From contig NZ_LRAC01000151.1 of NCBI RefSeq assembly GCF_001517085.1, forward strand, positions 1-49,403: 49,403 nt of DNA, read 5' to 3'. The notes under the pieces are model-generated. The model did not search any database, was not told the origin of the DNA, and saw only the letters and a list, made by a program, of their open reading frames with translations. Both the position numbers and the translations under genes were made by a program. Positions 32,227-41,470 of the stretch are shown here, piece after piece. The stretch is from Paenibacillus sp. DMB5. Its GTDB lineage: Bacteria; Bacillota; Bacilli; Paenibacillales; Paenibacillaceae. Numbering within the stretch: the first letter of the stretch is position 1; every line of letters starts with the position of its first letter.

Positions 32227-33600
32227 ATGATGCAGCCGTCGTGTATATCAAATGAAGCAGAGGAGGAGATCAGCCGCCACCCTTGCTACAGCGAGGAAGC
32301 TCACCGGTTCTATGCCAGAATGCACATCCCGGTTGCGCCCGCCTGTAACATCCAGTGCAACTACTGCAACCGCAAGTTCGACTGTGTCAATGAGAGCAGG
32401 CCGGGTGTGGTAAGTAGTGTGCTGACGCCGGAACAGGCGGAACGCAAGGTGAAGGGGGTTGCGGCCCAGCTGATGCAGCTCTCCGTAGTCGGCATAGCCG
32501 GCCCGGGCGATCCGCTGGCCAATCCGGAGCAGACGTTTGACACCTTTGCAAGGGTGAAACAGCATGTCCCTGATGTCAGTCTCTGCCTCAGCACCAACGG
32601 CCTTACGCTTTACCGGCATGTGGATGAAATCCTTGAGCTCGGTATCCGCCATGTCACCATCACGATCAACGCCATTGACCCGGATGTCGGCCGGCACATT
32701 TATCCCTGGGTATTCGATGAAGGGATCCGGTACGAAGGAAGGGCAGCGGCGGAGCTGCTGATCAGCCGCCAGCTGGCAGGGCTTGAAATGCTGGCGAAGC
32801 TGGGGATTCTCGTTAAGGTTAATTCGATTATGATTCCGGGGGTCAACGATCACCATCTGCCGGACGTGTCCAAAAGAGTAAAAGAGCTCGGGGCCACGCT
32901 GCACAATGTAACACCTCTGATTATCGCACCGGGAAGCCAATACGAAGCGGACGGCCGCAAGGCGCCACGTCCGAAGGAGCTGCACAATCTGCAGGAGCTG
33001 CTGGGGCGTGAAGGGATGAAGGTCATGCGCCACTGCCGGCAATGCCGGGCTGATGCCATCGGGCTGCTCGGCCAGGACCGCAACCAGGACTTTCCGCTGG
33101 AAGCGATGGAGGCTGATCCGGTCATTGATCTGGAGGCCAGAACACAGTTCCAGAGTGACCTCGACGTCAAAATCCGCGAGCGGGTTACCGCGAAGCGGGC
33201 CAGAGCCAGAGGGCGCTGGGAAGATTCGCAGAAGACCCGAGTTGCTGTAGCCACCAGAGGCGGCGACAAGGTCAACCAGCATTTCGGCCATGCGACGGAA
33301 TTCCTCGTATATGATACCGACGGGGCTGAAGTCAAGCTGGTCGGTGTCCGGAAGATTCAGGCGTATTGCCACGGCAAGGCGGATTGTAACGGCGACAAGG
33401 CCGCTACGCTGCAGGAAATTATCTCTATTTTAAGTGACTGCCGCATTCTTCTCTGCTCCGGAATCGGAGACGGCCCGCAGGCCAGCCTGAACAAAGTTGG
33501 TGTACTGCCGCTGGTCCGTAAGGGCGGCATACAGGACATGATTCTCGAAAGCGTCAAGTACAGCTCCTATTTTGAAAATATGAACATTTCGAAGGGATGA
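32227..33600 (+). CDS. nifB: NifB, FeMo-cofactor core synthase (radical SAM)
   Basis: This 457-residue protein has the radical-SAM cluster motif C40-NIQ-C44-NY-C47 and a C-terminal NifX/NafY-like domain (VNQHFGHATEFLVYD, about residues 345-445). It fuses two [4Fe-4S] clusters with a carbide to make NifB-co (L-cluster), the precursor passed to NifEN. ATG 32227 is seven bases after AGGAGG; the frame stays open upstream through the leader repeats, but that part repeats LPKRVLPKL and is non-coding. It is the first gene of the nif operon, six bases from nifH. Confidence 0.95.
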   Translation: MMQPSCISNEAEEEISRHPCYSEEAHRFYARMHIPVAPACNIQCNYCNRKFDCVNESRPGVVSSVLTPEQAERKVKGVAAQLMQLSVVGIAGPGDPLANPEQTFDTFARVKQHVPDVSLCLSTNGLTLYRHVDEILELGIRHVTITINAIDPDVGRHIYPWVFDEGIRYEGRAAAELLISRQLAGLEMLAKLGILVKVNSIMIPGVNDHHLPDVSKRVKELGATLHNVTPLIIAPGSQYEADGRKAPRPKELHNLQELLGREGMKVMRHCRQCRADAIGLLGQDRNQDFPLEAMEADPVIDLEARTQFQSDLDVKIRERVTAKRARARGRWEDSQKTRVAVATRGGDKVNQHFGHATEFLVYDTDGAEVKLVGVRKIQAYCHGKADCNGDKAATLQEIISILSDCRILLCSGIGDGPQASLNKVGVLPLVRKGGIQDMILESVKYSSYFENMNISKG

Positions 33601-33606
33601 TGAAAA

Positions 33607-34473
33607 ATGAGACAAATAGCTTTCTACGGTAAAGGCGGTATCGGTAAATCGACAACTTCGCAAAACACCCTGGCTCAGTTAGCTACAAAGTTCGGACAAC
33701 GCATTATGATCGTCGGCTGTGACCCTAAGGCAGACTCCACCCGCCTGATTCTGAACACCAAAGCACAGCAGACCGTGCTTCATCTGGCCGCTGAGCTAGG
33801 CTCCGTAGAGGATCTGGAACTGGATGATGTACTGCAGACCGGCTTCGGCGACATCATCAACGTGGAATGCGGCGGGCCTGAACCGGGTGTAGGCTGTGCG
33901 GGACGCGGGATCATCACGGCTATCAACTTCCTGGAGCAGGAAGGCGCTTATACTGATCTGGACTTTGTATCCTATGACGTACTCGGGGACGTTGTGTGCG
34001 GGGGCTTCGCAATGCCGATCCGTGAGAATAAGGCACAGGAAATCTACATCGTCTGTTCGGGGGAAATGATGGCGATGTACGCAGCCAATAACATCGCCCG
34101 CGGGATTCTGAAATATGCCACCAGCGGCGGTGTCAGACTGGGCGGCCTGATCTGCAACAGCCGGAACACCGACCGTGAGGATGAGCTGATTACGGAGCTG
34201 GCCCGCCGCCTGAATACGCAGATGATTCACTTTGTGCCGCGTGACAATGTCGTTCAGCACGCCGAGCTGCGCCGGATGACCGTTGCACAGTATAATCCGG
34301 AGCACAAGCAGGCCAAGGAATATGAGATTCTGGCCGAGAAAATCCTCAACAACAAAATGCTGACCATCCCTACCCCGATCTCTATGGAAGAGCTGGAAGA
34401 GCTGCTGATGGAATTCGGGATCATCGAAGATGAAGAAGCAGCCATTCAGAAGCTGCAGGCTTCCGGACAATAA
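33607..34473 (+). CDS. nifH: NifH, nitrogenase iron protein
   Basis: This 288-residue homodimer subunit carries the P-loop GKGGIGKSTT (residues 9-17), switch I DPKADSTRL, the [4Fe-4S] ligands Cys97 and Cys131 and Arg100 in GCAGRG, the site of ADP-ribosylation in some bacteria. It passes electrons to NifDK with ATP hydrolysis and also acts in cofactor maturation. The gap to nifB is only six bases, so it is read from the same transcript. A perfect GC hairpin follows its stop. Confidence 0.97.
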   Translation: MRQIAFYGKGGIGKSTTSQNTLAQLATKFGQRIMIVGCDPKADSTRLILNTKAQQTVLHLAAELGSVEDLELDDVLQTGFGDIINVECGGPEPGVGCAGRGIITAINFLEQEGAYTDLDFVSYDVLGDVVCGGFAMPIRENKAQEIYIVCSGEMMAMYAANNIARGILKYATSGGVRLGGLICNSRNTDREDELITELARRLNTQMIHFVPRDNVVQHAELRRMTVAQYNPEHKQAKEYEILAEKILNNKMLTIPTPISMEELEELLMEFGIIEDEEAAIQKLQASGQ

Positions 34474-34479
34474 GAAGCA

Positions 34480-34499
34480 GCGGGCGCCTGGGCGCCCGC
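34480..34499 (+). other. Intercistronic hairpin between nifH and nifD
   Basis: GCGGGCGCC-TG-GGCGCCCGC is a perfect 9-bp inverted repeat six bases after the nifH stop, with no T run. It is more likely an mRNA stabiliser or processing barrier, helping NifH exceed NifDK, than a terminator. Confidence 0.7.
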
Positions 34500-34521
34500 A
34501 CCATGAAAAGGAGGGTCAATA

Positions 34522-35979
34522 ATGGGACTGGATATTGAAACGAATAAAAAACTCGTGGAAGAAGTGCTGGAGGCTTACCCGAAAAAAGCGAAAAAAGACC
34601 GGGAAAAGCATTACCAGATCAATACAGCCGAAGCCCAAACCTGCGGCACCTGTGCCCTGAAATCGAATATCAAGTCCCGTCCCGGTGTCATGACGCCGCG
34701 CGGCTGCTCCTATGCGGGCTCTAAAGGCGTGGTGTGGGGCCCGATCAAGGATATGGTCCATATCAGCCACGGCCCTATCGGCTGCGGGCAGTACAGCTGG
34801 GGAACGCGGCGTAATTATGCAAACGGGACACTGGGGATCGATAACTTTACCGCGATGCAGATTACAAGTGATTTTCAGGAGACGGATATCGTGTTCGGCG
34901 GTGACAAGAAGCTGGAAGTGATCATGCGGGAGATTACCGAGATGTTCCCGCTGGCCAAAGGGATTTCGGTACAGTCCGAGTGCCCGGTCGGCTTAATCGG
35001 CGATGATATTGAAGCGGTGTCCAAGAAGATGTCCAAGGAGCTGGAGATGCCAATCGTGCCTGTCCGGTGTGAGGGCTTCCGCGGCGTCAGCCAGTCGCTC
35101 GGCCATCATATCGCCAACGATGCGATCCGGGATTTTGTGCTCGGCAAGGCGGACCTGGCCGAAACCGGACCTTATGATGTCAACATCATCGGTGATTACA
35201 ATATCGGCGGTGATGCCTGGGCTTCGCGTATTCTGCTGGAAGAAATGGGGCTGCGCGTCATCGCCCAGTGGTCCGGTGACGGTACGCTGAATGAGCTGGA
35301 GATTGCCCACAAAGCGAAGCTGAACCTGATCCACTGCCACCGCTCCATGAACTATATGGTTGAGCATATGGAGAAGGCTTACGGAATTCCCTGGATGGAA
35401 TACAACTTCTTCGGACCGTCCAAAACCTATGAGAGCCTTCGCGCCATCGCCGCATTGTTCGACGAAACGATCCAGGAGAACTGCGAAAAGATGATTGCGA
35501 AGCACAAGCCGGCCATGGATGCCATTATCAGTAAATACAAGCCGCGTCTGGAAAATAAAAAAGTGCTGCTGATGATCGGCGGTCTGCGTTCCCGCCATAC
35601 TATCGGCGCCTATGAGGATCTCGGAATGGATATCGTGGCCTCCGGTTACGAATTCGCCCATAAAGACGATTACGAGAAGACCTTCCCGATGATGAAGGAA
35701 GGCACGATTATTATGGATGATCCTACGGCCTATGAGCTGGAAGAGCTTGCCCAGAAGATGAATGTTGATCTGGTGGGCTCGGGGGTCAAGGAGAAATATG
35801 TATACCACAAAATGGGTGTTCCGTTCCGCCAGATGCATTCCTGGGATTACAGCGGCCCTTATCACGGCTTTGACGGCTTTAAAATCTTTGCCAAGGATAT
35901 GGATATGACGGTCAACAGCCCGGTATGGAGCCTGATGCAGAAAAAGGCCAAAGCCCAAAAGGAGGAAGCGAGCATATGA
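34522..35979 (+). CDS. nifD: NifD, nitrogenase MoFe protein alpha chain
   Basis: At 485 residues, the P-cluster ligands Cys62, Cys88 and Cys154 fall at the same numbers as in Azotobacter. The FeMo-co ligands are Cys272 (LNLIHCHRSMNY) and His439 (QMHSWDYSGPYHG). This identifies a Mo nitrogenase rather than a V- or Fe-only type. The ribosome binding site is AAAAGGAGGG. Its stop overlaps the nifK start (ATGA, 35976-35979), matching the 1:1 need for alpha and beta chains. Confidence 0.97.
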   Translation: MGLDIETNKKLVEEVLEAYPKKAKKDREKHYQINTAEAQTCGTCALKSNIKSRPGVMTPRGCSYAGSKGVVWGPIKDMVHISHGPIGCGQYSWGTRRNYANGTLGIDNFTAMQITSDFQETDIVFGGDKKLEVIMREITEMFPLAKGISVQSECPVGLIGDDIEAVSKKMSKELEMPIVPVRCEGFRGVSQSLGHHIANDAIRDFVLGKADLAETGPYDVNIIGDYNIGGDAWASRILLEEMGLRVIAQWSGDGTLNELEIAHKAKLNLIHCHRSMNYMVEHMEKAYGIPWMEYNFFGPSKTYESLRAIAALFDETIQENCEKMIAKHKPAMDAIISKYKPRLENKKVLLMIGGLRSRHTIGAYEDLGMDIVASGYEFAHKDDYEKTFPMMKEGTIIMDDPTAYELEELAQKMNVDLVGSGVKEKYVYHKMGVPFRQMHSWDYSGPYHGFDGFKIFAKDMDMTVNSPVWSLMQKKAKAQKEEASI

Positions 35980-37535
35980 GCAAGGACAGACTGGACATTC
36001 CGGATTACAACTCCCTGTTCTCGGAGCACCGGTTCGTGGAGCAGCGGCTGAACAAGCGGCAGTTCGAAGCACCCTGCAGCGAGCAGGAAACGGCAGAAGC
36101 GCTCGCTTACTCCCAATCTGCCGAATACATGGAGAAGAACTTTAACCGTAAAGCGGTGGTCATTAACCCGCACAAGGCCTGCCAGCCGCTCGGATCCATT
36201 ATGGCCGCACTCGGTTTTGAGAAGACTTTGCCATTTGTCCATGGCTCGCAAGGGTGCAATTCCTATTTCCGCAGCCATTTAAGCCGCCATTTCAAGGAGC
36301 CTACACCGGCCGTATCCTCCTCGATGACCGAGGATGCAGCGGTATTCGGCGGTATGAGTAACCTGATTGACGGCCTGGAAAACAGTATTGCCCTCTATAA
36401 GCCGGAGATGGTGGCAATCTGTACGACCTGCATGGCCGAGGTTATCGGGGATGACCTGTCCTCCTTCATCGGCAATGCCCGCAATAAAGGGGTGATCTCC
36501 GAGGATTTCCCGGTTGCCTACTGCAACACGCCGAGCTTCGTCGGTTCACATATTACCGGCTATGATGCCATGATGAAGGGTATTCTTAGCTACCTCTATG
36601 AACGCTCCGGCCTTGAAGCGGCTCCCGGCAGCGGTGAAGAAACCGGGGAGAAGCTGAACGTCATGCTCGGCTTTGAGCCTTATACGGGGAACTTCGCGGA
36701 AATCCGGAAAATTCTTGAGGCATTTGATACGAAATATACATTGCTTGGTGACCACAGCGGCAACTATGATTCGCCGGCTACCGGGGAGTACGAGTACTAC
36801 TACGGCGGAACCAGACTGGCGGATGTGCCGCTGGCGGCGAATGCGCTAGGCACCCTGTCCCTTCAGAAGTATACGCTGAAGAAGACCCAGGACTACATTG
36901 CTGAAGCCTGGAAGCAGCAGATAACTGCGCTGTCTACGCCGCTCGGCATCACCGGAACCGACAAGCTGCTGGAGGCGGTCAGCGAGCTGACCGGGCTTCC
37001 GCTTCCGGCCTCGCTGCTGGAAGAACGCGGCCGTGTGGTGGATGCCCTCACGGACAGCCATCCCTATATTCACGGCAAGCGGGTAGCGCTGGTAGGCGAC
37101 CCGGATCTGCTGATCGGCTTAATCGGCTTCTGCCTGGAGGTTGGTATGGAGCCGGTGCACATCGTCTGCTCGAACGGGGATGTGGACTTCAATGAAGTGA
37201 AGTTCAAGGAGGAAGCGGAGGCGCTGCTCGCCTCAAGCCCTTACGGCTCCGAAGCTTCGCTGTATATCGGAAATGACCTGTGGCATATGCGGTCGCTGCT
37301 GCTGAATGATCCGGTAGATCTGGCCATCGGCAGCTCGCATCTGAAGTTTGCTGCCAAGGATGCGAATGTTCCGCTGATCCGCGTAGGCTTCCCGATCTTT
37401 GACCGTCATCACATGCACCGTTATCCGATCCTTGGCTATCAGGGTGCACTTAATCTGCTCAGTCTGATTGTCAACACCGTGCTCGATGAACTGGACCGCA
37501 ACAATTCCGGATTCAACTATGACCTGGTGCGGTAA
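35976..37535 (+). CDS. nifK: NifK, nitrogenase MoFe protein beta chain
   Basis: This 519-residue protein has P-cluster ligands Cys69 (NPHKACQPLG), Cys94 (HGSQGCNSYFR) and Cys152 (ICTTCMAEVIGDD). It forms the alpha2-beta2 tetramer with NifD. The start is ATG 35976 behind AAAAGGAGG, coupled to nifD. The frame extends upstream into nifD but has no ribosome binding site there. A 285-bp gap follows before nifE, the longest gap within the cluster. Confidence 0.97.
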   Translation: MSKDRLDIPDYNSLFSEHRFVEQRLNKRQFEAPCSEQETAEALAYSQSAEYMEKNFNRKAVVINPHKACQPLGSIMAALGFEKTLPFVHGSQGCNSYFRSHLSRHFKEPTPAVSSSMTEDAAVFGGMSNLIDGLENSIALYKPEMVAICTTCMAEVIGDDLSSFIGNARNKGVISEDFPVAYCNTPSFVGSHITGYDAMMKGILSYLYERSGLEAAPGSGEETGEKLNVMLGFEPYTGNFAEIRKILEAFDTKYTLLGDHSGNYDSPATGEYEYYYGGTRLADVPLAANALGTLSLQKYTLKKTQDYIAEAWKQQITALSTPLGITGTDKLLEAVSELTGLPLPASLLEERGRVVDALTDSHPYIHGKRVALVGDPDLLIGLIGFCLEVGMEPVHIVCSNGDVDFNEVKFKEEAEALLASSPYGSEASLYIGNDLWHMRSLLLNDPVDLAIGSSHLKFAAKDANVPLIRVGFPIFDRHHMHRYPILGYQGALNLLSLIVNTVLDELDRNNSGFNYDLVR

Positions 37536-37820
37536 GCGGTATACTTGCATTTTACACTTTGACAGTATGGATAAGTGATGGAAATTACTGAAAGTTTCTG
37601 TAATGATATTTTATGCTTAACATACATCAATTTGAATAAATGGAAATGATTCATCCAGCCCGGCGTTCCCTATATCCCGTTTTTCGCCTATGGTCAGCCC
37701 ACGCGAAATCCGGGAACAGGGCAGGCCGGGATTCTTGCTAGTGATATGTATAAGCCGTTACTGCTGCAGGTCAGTATTGCGAGAGTTAGCATCCACCTTT
37801 AGCGAAGGAGATGAAAGCCG
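37536..37820 (+). other. nifK-nifE spacer
   Basis: This spacer has no supported gene. It is AT-rich for the first 110 bases, with TTGACA at about 37560 but no good -10 at 17 bp. It is then GC-rich, with a large imperfect inverted repeat (CCCGGC...GTTCCC against GGGAAC...GCCGGG, about 37659-37730). It may hold an internal promoter or a structure that lowers nifEN expression. Confidence 0.45.
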
Positions 37821-39182
37821 ATGGACCCAGTACGAAAAGTCGATTTTGATTCCGGGGATTGCGGGAGCCAGAGCCCCAAATCCAAGCCGTGTCCGCGGCC
37901 GAAGCCCGGTGAAGCAGCCGGGGGCTGCTCCTTCGACGGAGCCCAGATCACGCTGCTGCCGATTATGGACGCCGCGCATCTTATTCATGGCCCGATTGCC
38001 TGTGCCGGGAACAGCTGGGAGAGCAGAGGTACGCTGTCGAGCGGCCCATCGCTGTCGCAATACGGCTTCGCCACGGATCTGAATGACTCCGACATTATTT
38101 TTGGCGGGGAAAAGAAGTTGAAGGAGAGCATCGACTATATTGCCGGGCGTTTTGCGCCTCCGGCAATCTTTGTATATTCAACCTGTGTGACGGCGCTGAT
38201 CGGCGAGGATATGGATGCCGTGTGCAAGGACGCAGCGGACCGGCTGGGCATTCCGGTTATTCCCGTTAACAGCCCGGGGTTTGTGGGCAGTAAGAACCTG
38301 GGCAACCGGCTGGCCGGCGATGCCCTGCTGCAGTATGTCATCGGCACAGGGGAGCCGGAGCCGGGAACTCCGCTTGGGGTAAATCTGATCGGCGAATATA
38401 ATATCGCAGGCGAGATGTGGGACATCGAGAAGCTGATGAACAGTGCGGGAATATCCGTTACCTCGCGCATCACAGGTGATGCCAGATACAAGGAGATTAC
38501 CTGGGCGCACCGCGCCAGAGTCAATATGGTCGTATGCAGCCGAGCACTGCTGGGGCTGGCCAGGGAGATGGAGGCCCGGTACGGTATCCCTTATTTTGAA
38601 GGCTCCTTCTACGGTGCCAAGGAGACTACCTATTCCCTGCGCCAGATGGCCTATCTGATGAATGACCGGGAAATGGAGCGGCGGGTGGACCGTCTGACCG
38701 AACGGGAGGAGAACCGTCTGGCCCAGGATCTGCGTCCTTACCGCAAAATTCTGAAGGGGAAAAAAGCGGTGCTGTACACCGGCGGTGTCAAAAGCTGGTC
38801 CGTTATTTCGGCGCTCAAGGAGCTGGGGGTACAGGTGGTCGGTGTAGGCACGAACAAAAGCACGGAGGATGATGTGCGGCGGATTGCCGACCGGGTCGGA
38901 GATGATACCGAATATATACCGGAAGGCGGGGCCAGCCGGATTCTCAAGACGGTGCGGGAACGCAAGGCTGACATTATGATCGCCGGCGGGCGCAACATGT
39001 ATGTGGCGATGAAGGAACAGATTCCGTTCATCGATATTAACCAGGAAAGGCATAAGGCTTATGCGGGCTATGAAGGCCTGCTGCGGCTGGCCAAGGAGCT
39101 CACCTATTCACTGGCCAATCCGATCTGGAAGCTCGCGGCCAGCCCCGCCCCATGGGACAGGGAGGTGCCATATGACCGTTAA
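37821..39182 (+). CDS. nifE: NifE, FeMo-cofactor scaffold alpha chain
   Basis: This 453-residue NifD-like protein has an N-terminal Cys-rich extension (CGSQSPKSKPCPRPKPG), GGCSFDGAQ, HGPIACAGNSWESR and STCVTALIGEDMDAVC, which carry the scaffold cluster ligands. With NifN it forms the NifEN complex, where NifB-co is matured with Mo and homocitrate. ATG 37821 lies ten bases after AAGGAG. It overlaps nifN by 11 bp. Confidence 0.94.
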   Translation: MDPVRKVDFDSGDCGSQSPKSKPCPRPKPGEAAGGCSFDGAQITLLPIMDAAHLIHGPIACAGNSWESRGTLSSGPSLSQYGFATDLNDSDIIFGGEKKLKESIDYIAGRFAPPAIFVYSTCVTALIGEDMDAVCKDAADRLGIPVIPVNSPGFVGSKNLGNRLAGDALLQYVIGTGEPEPGTPLGVNLIGEYNIAGEMWDIEKLMNSAGISVTSRITGDARYKEITWAHRARVNMVVCSRALLGLAREMEARYGIPYFEGSFYGAKETTYSLRQMAYLMNDREMERRVDRLTEREENRLAQDLRPYRKILKGKKAVLYTGGVKSWSVISALKELGVQVVGVGTNKSTEDDVRRIADRVGDDTEYIPEGGASRILKTVRERKADIMIAGGRNMYVAMKEQIPFIDINQERHKAYAGYEGLLRLAKELTYSLANPIWKLAASPAPWDREVPYDR

Positions 39183-40884
39183 CAGACGGAAGAAGCCGGC
39201 TTCGGTTAATCCGGTCAAGATCGGGCAGTCGCTGGGGGCCGTGCTTGCCCTGCAGGGCTGCTATCGCGCAATGCCGCTGATACACGGCTCGCAAGGCTGC
39301 TCGGCCTTTCCGAAGGCGCTGCTGACCCGGCATTTCCGCGAGCCGATTGCCGTGCAGACCTCGGCGCTGCAGGAGATGGATGTGATCTTTGACGCCAACC
39401 GTAATCTGGAGGAGGCGCTGAATATTGTACTGAGCAAGCATCGTCCGGACATTATCGGCATCATCGGAACGGAGCTCACCGATGTTGCGGGGGTCGATTA
39501 TGCGACGATGCTCAAGAGCTACAAGCGGGAGCGCAATCTGCGCGGAGGGCTCGCCTTCTCTGTAGTCCTGCCCGATTTTCGGGGCTCGCTTGAGTCCGGC
39601 TTCAGCGCCACGGTGGAGGCGATGATGGACGAAATGATCCAGCAGGTGGGACACCGGGGTTCAAGAACCGTGAACACCCGCCAGATTACGCTGCTTCCGG
39701 GATCGTTTCTGACGCCCGCAGATGTGATGGAGCTGAAGGAGATGATCTCCGCCTTCGGGTTTGAGGTGATTGCCGTCCCGGATATTTCGACTTCCCTGTC
39801 CGGCCATCTGCTGACCGGCTTCTCTCCGCTGACCCGGGGCGGTGTGCCGCTGGACTCCATGCTGCAGAGCCTGCAGTCCGGCTTAACGATTGCAGTCGGC
39901 GCCAGCATGGAGCGGCCGGCCAGAAGACTGCATAACGCGCTTGGCACGCCCTATAAGGTATTCAGCGGTGCAATGGGCCTGAAGGCCTCGGATGATCTGC
40001 TGCATTTCCTGCACCAGATCAGCGGCGAGCCGGTTCCGCTGCGCTACTGCTGGCAGCGGGAGAATCTGCTCGACAGCATGCTTGACGCGCATTTCCAGTT
40101 CGCCGGCATGTCCGCTGTTGCCGCGCTTGAGCCGGATCACCTGTATTCCGTATCCGGCTGGCTGGAGGAGCTGGGCGTAGAGCAGAAGGCGCTCATTGCT
40201 TCTTTTGAAACACCGCTTGTAGACGGTATGGAGCGTGAGGTATGGGTCGGCGACCTGGATGATGCCGAGGTGCTCGGCAAAGGTGCAGACCTGTGGATTA
40301 GCAATTCGCACGGAATCAGCGGTGCAGCCGGCATAGGGGCGGCATTTATGCCCGCCGGCTTCCCGGTCTGGAACGAGCTTGGGGCCTATATGTCCGTATC
40401 GGTCGGGTACAGGGGAGCAATGGAATGGAGCAACAAGGCAGGGAATTTGTTAATGCAGAGGGAGGCTGGCCACCGTGAAGTAGCATTCGCCACAGATGAC
40501 GGAATCCGCGTCAATGCCCATTTCGGGCAGAGTCCGATGTTTGCAATATACAATGTGACCAAGCAGGGAAGCGAACTTGTCGAGCTGCGCAGACTGCCGG
40601 TAGTCCTGAACCAGGATGAAGCCGGCAAAATCGAGAGCCGCCTGGAGGCGGTAGGTGACTGCACGCTGATCTTCATTATGCAGATCGGCGCTTCGGCGGC
40701 TGCCCGGGTAACACGGCGCAAGATTATGCCGGTGAAGGTTCCCTTTGGCAGCCCGATCGAGGAGCAGGTCAAGCGGCTGGCCGAGATGCTTCAGGGCAAG
40801 CCGCCGATGTGGCTGGCCAAGGTGCTGCGGGCGGAAGAGGAAGGCATAACGGAAGGAGAGGAAGCTGATGGAACCCATGGCTAA
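39172..40884 (+). CDS. nifN: NifN-NifX fusion, FeMo-cofactor scaffold beta chain plus carrier domain
   Basis: This 570-residue protein has a NifN part at residues 1 to about 432 (NPVKIGQSLGAVLALQGCYRA, then HGSQGCSAFPKALL, then IIGTELTDVAG). A NifX part begins near residue 436 (EVAFATDDGIRVNAHFGQSP, then AIYNV). NifX-type domains carry NifB-co or VK-cluster between NifB, NifEN and NifDK, so the fusion would tether the carrier to the scaffold. At the junction a ribosome binding site (GAGGGAGG, 40458-40465) and GTG (40475) sit one base out of frame, suggesting recent fusion by a 1-bp loss, or an assembly error. ATG 39172 follows GGGAGG inside the end of nifE. Confidence 0.88.
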   Translation: MTVNRRKKPASVNPVKIGQSLGAVLALQGCYRAMPLIHGSQGCSAFPKALLTRHFREPIAVQTSALQEMDVIFDANRNLEEALNIVLSKHRPDIIGIIGTELTDVAGVDYATMLKSYKRERNLRGGLAFSVVLPDFRGSLESGFSATVEAMMDEMIQQVGHRGSRTVNTRQITLLPGSFLTPADVMELKEMISAFGFEVIAVPDISTSLSGHLLTGFSPLTRGGVPLDSMLQSLQSGLTIAVGASMERPARRLHNALGTPYKVFSGAMGLKASDDLLHFLHQISGEPVPLRYCWQRENLLDSMLDAHFQFAGMSAVAALEPDHLYSVSGWLEELGVEQKALIASFETPLVDGMEREVWVGDLDDAEVLGKGADLWISNSHGISGAAGIGAAFMPAGFPVWNELGAYMSVSVGYRGAMEWSNKAGNLLMQREAGHREVAFATDDGIRVNAHFGQSPMFAIYNVTKQGSELVELRRLPVVLNQDEAGKIESRLEAVGDCTLIFIMQIGASAAARVTRRKIMPVKVPFGSPIEEQVKRLAEMLQGKPPMWLAKVLRAEEEGITEGEEADGTHG

Positions 40885-41434
40885 TGAAAGCCCGGCAATA
40901 TTGGAAGGAGCGCTTCAGGAGAATGCGCTCCTGAAACGCCGCAGCCGGCCGGTCCGTAAGGCCGTGGACCAGGAGACGGCGGAGGCTCTGGTCCGGCGTC
41001 TATGCGGTCTGCTTGATGCGGAAGATTTCTTCGGCCGTTATGCGGCTCTGCAGCCGCGGGAGAAGATTGCTCAGCAGTTCCTCGCCTCCGCTGCTGACCA
41101 GAGCCAGTCGGAATTCAACTGCGCAGTCTCGCCCAAGGTACGGCAGCAGGTGCCGCTGCTGTTTCAGGCTATGGCCGGAGTGATCGAAGAAAGAAGCGGG
41201 ACCATGATCCAGAGCACGGCTGAGATTAACGGTGAGGGATTCGGCCGGGGGCTGCTCTACAGCGGCCGGGTCATTCTGGTGCTGAAGAGCCTGCGGGCAG
41301 GCTTTCCGTTTCCGTTCACATCAGAGGAGAAGATGCTCCGCTACGGCGCCGAGTGCATTGAGGAAGGGCTGGCTTTTCTGGACAGATACAAGGAAGTGAC
41401 CGCATTGCACGGCTTGCTGAGCCTGGAGGGCTAA
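40868..41434 (+). CDS. NifX-associated DUF269-family nif protein
   Basis: This 188-residue protein matches the DUF269 family found beside nifX in many diazotrophs. Its core is LFQAMAGVIEERSGTMIQSTAEINGEGFGR (in pieces) and VILVLKSLRAGFPFPFTSEEKML (in pieces), about residues 97-160. The molecular role is not established. The start at ATG 40868 follows AAGGAGAGG and overlaps the NifN-NifX stop by 17 bp, so it is co-translated. It corresponds to the unnamed orf between nifX and hesA in other Paenibacillus clusters. Confidence 0.85.
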   Translation: MEPMANESPAILEGALQENALLKRRSRPVRKAVDQETAEALVRRLCGLLDAEDFFGRYAALQPREKIAQQFLASAADQSQSEFNCAVSPKVRQQVPLLFQAMAGVIEERSGTMIQSTAEINGEGFGRGLLYSGRVILVLKSLRAGFPFPFTSEEKMLRYGAECIEEGLAFLDRYKEVTALHGLLSLEG

Positions 41435-41470
41435 GGCAGATATAATCATCAGTCACAGGAGGCGACAGGC

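Noticed and set aside
37536..37620. Full sigma-A promoter in the nifK-nifE spacer
   Set aside because: TTGACA is present but no acceptable -10 hexamer lies 16-18 bp downstream.
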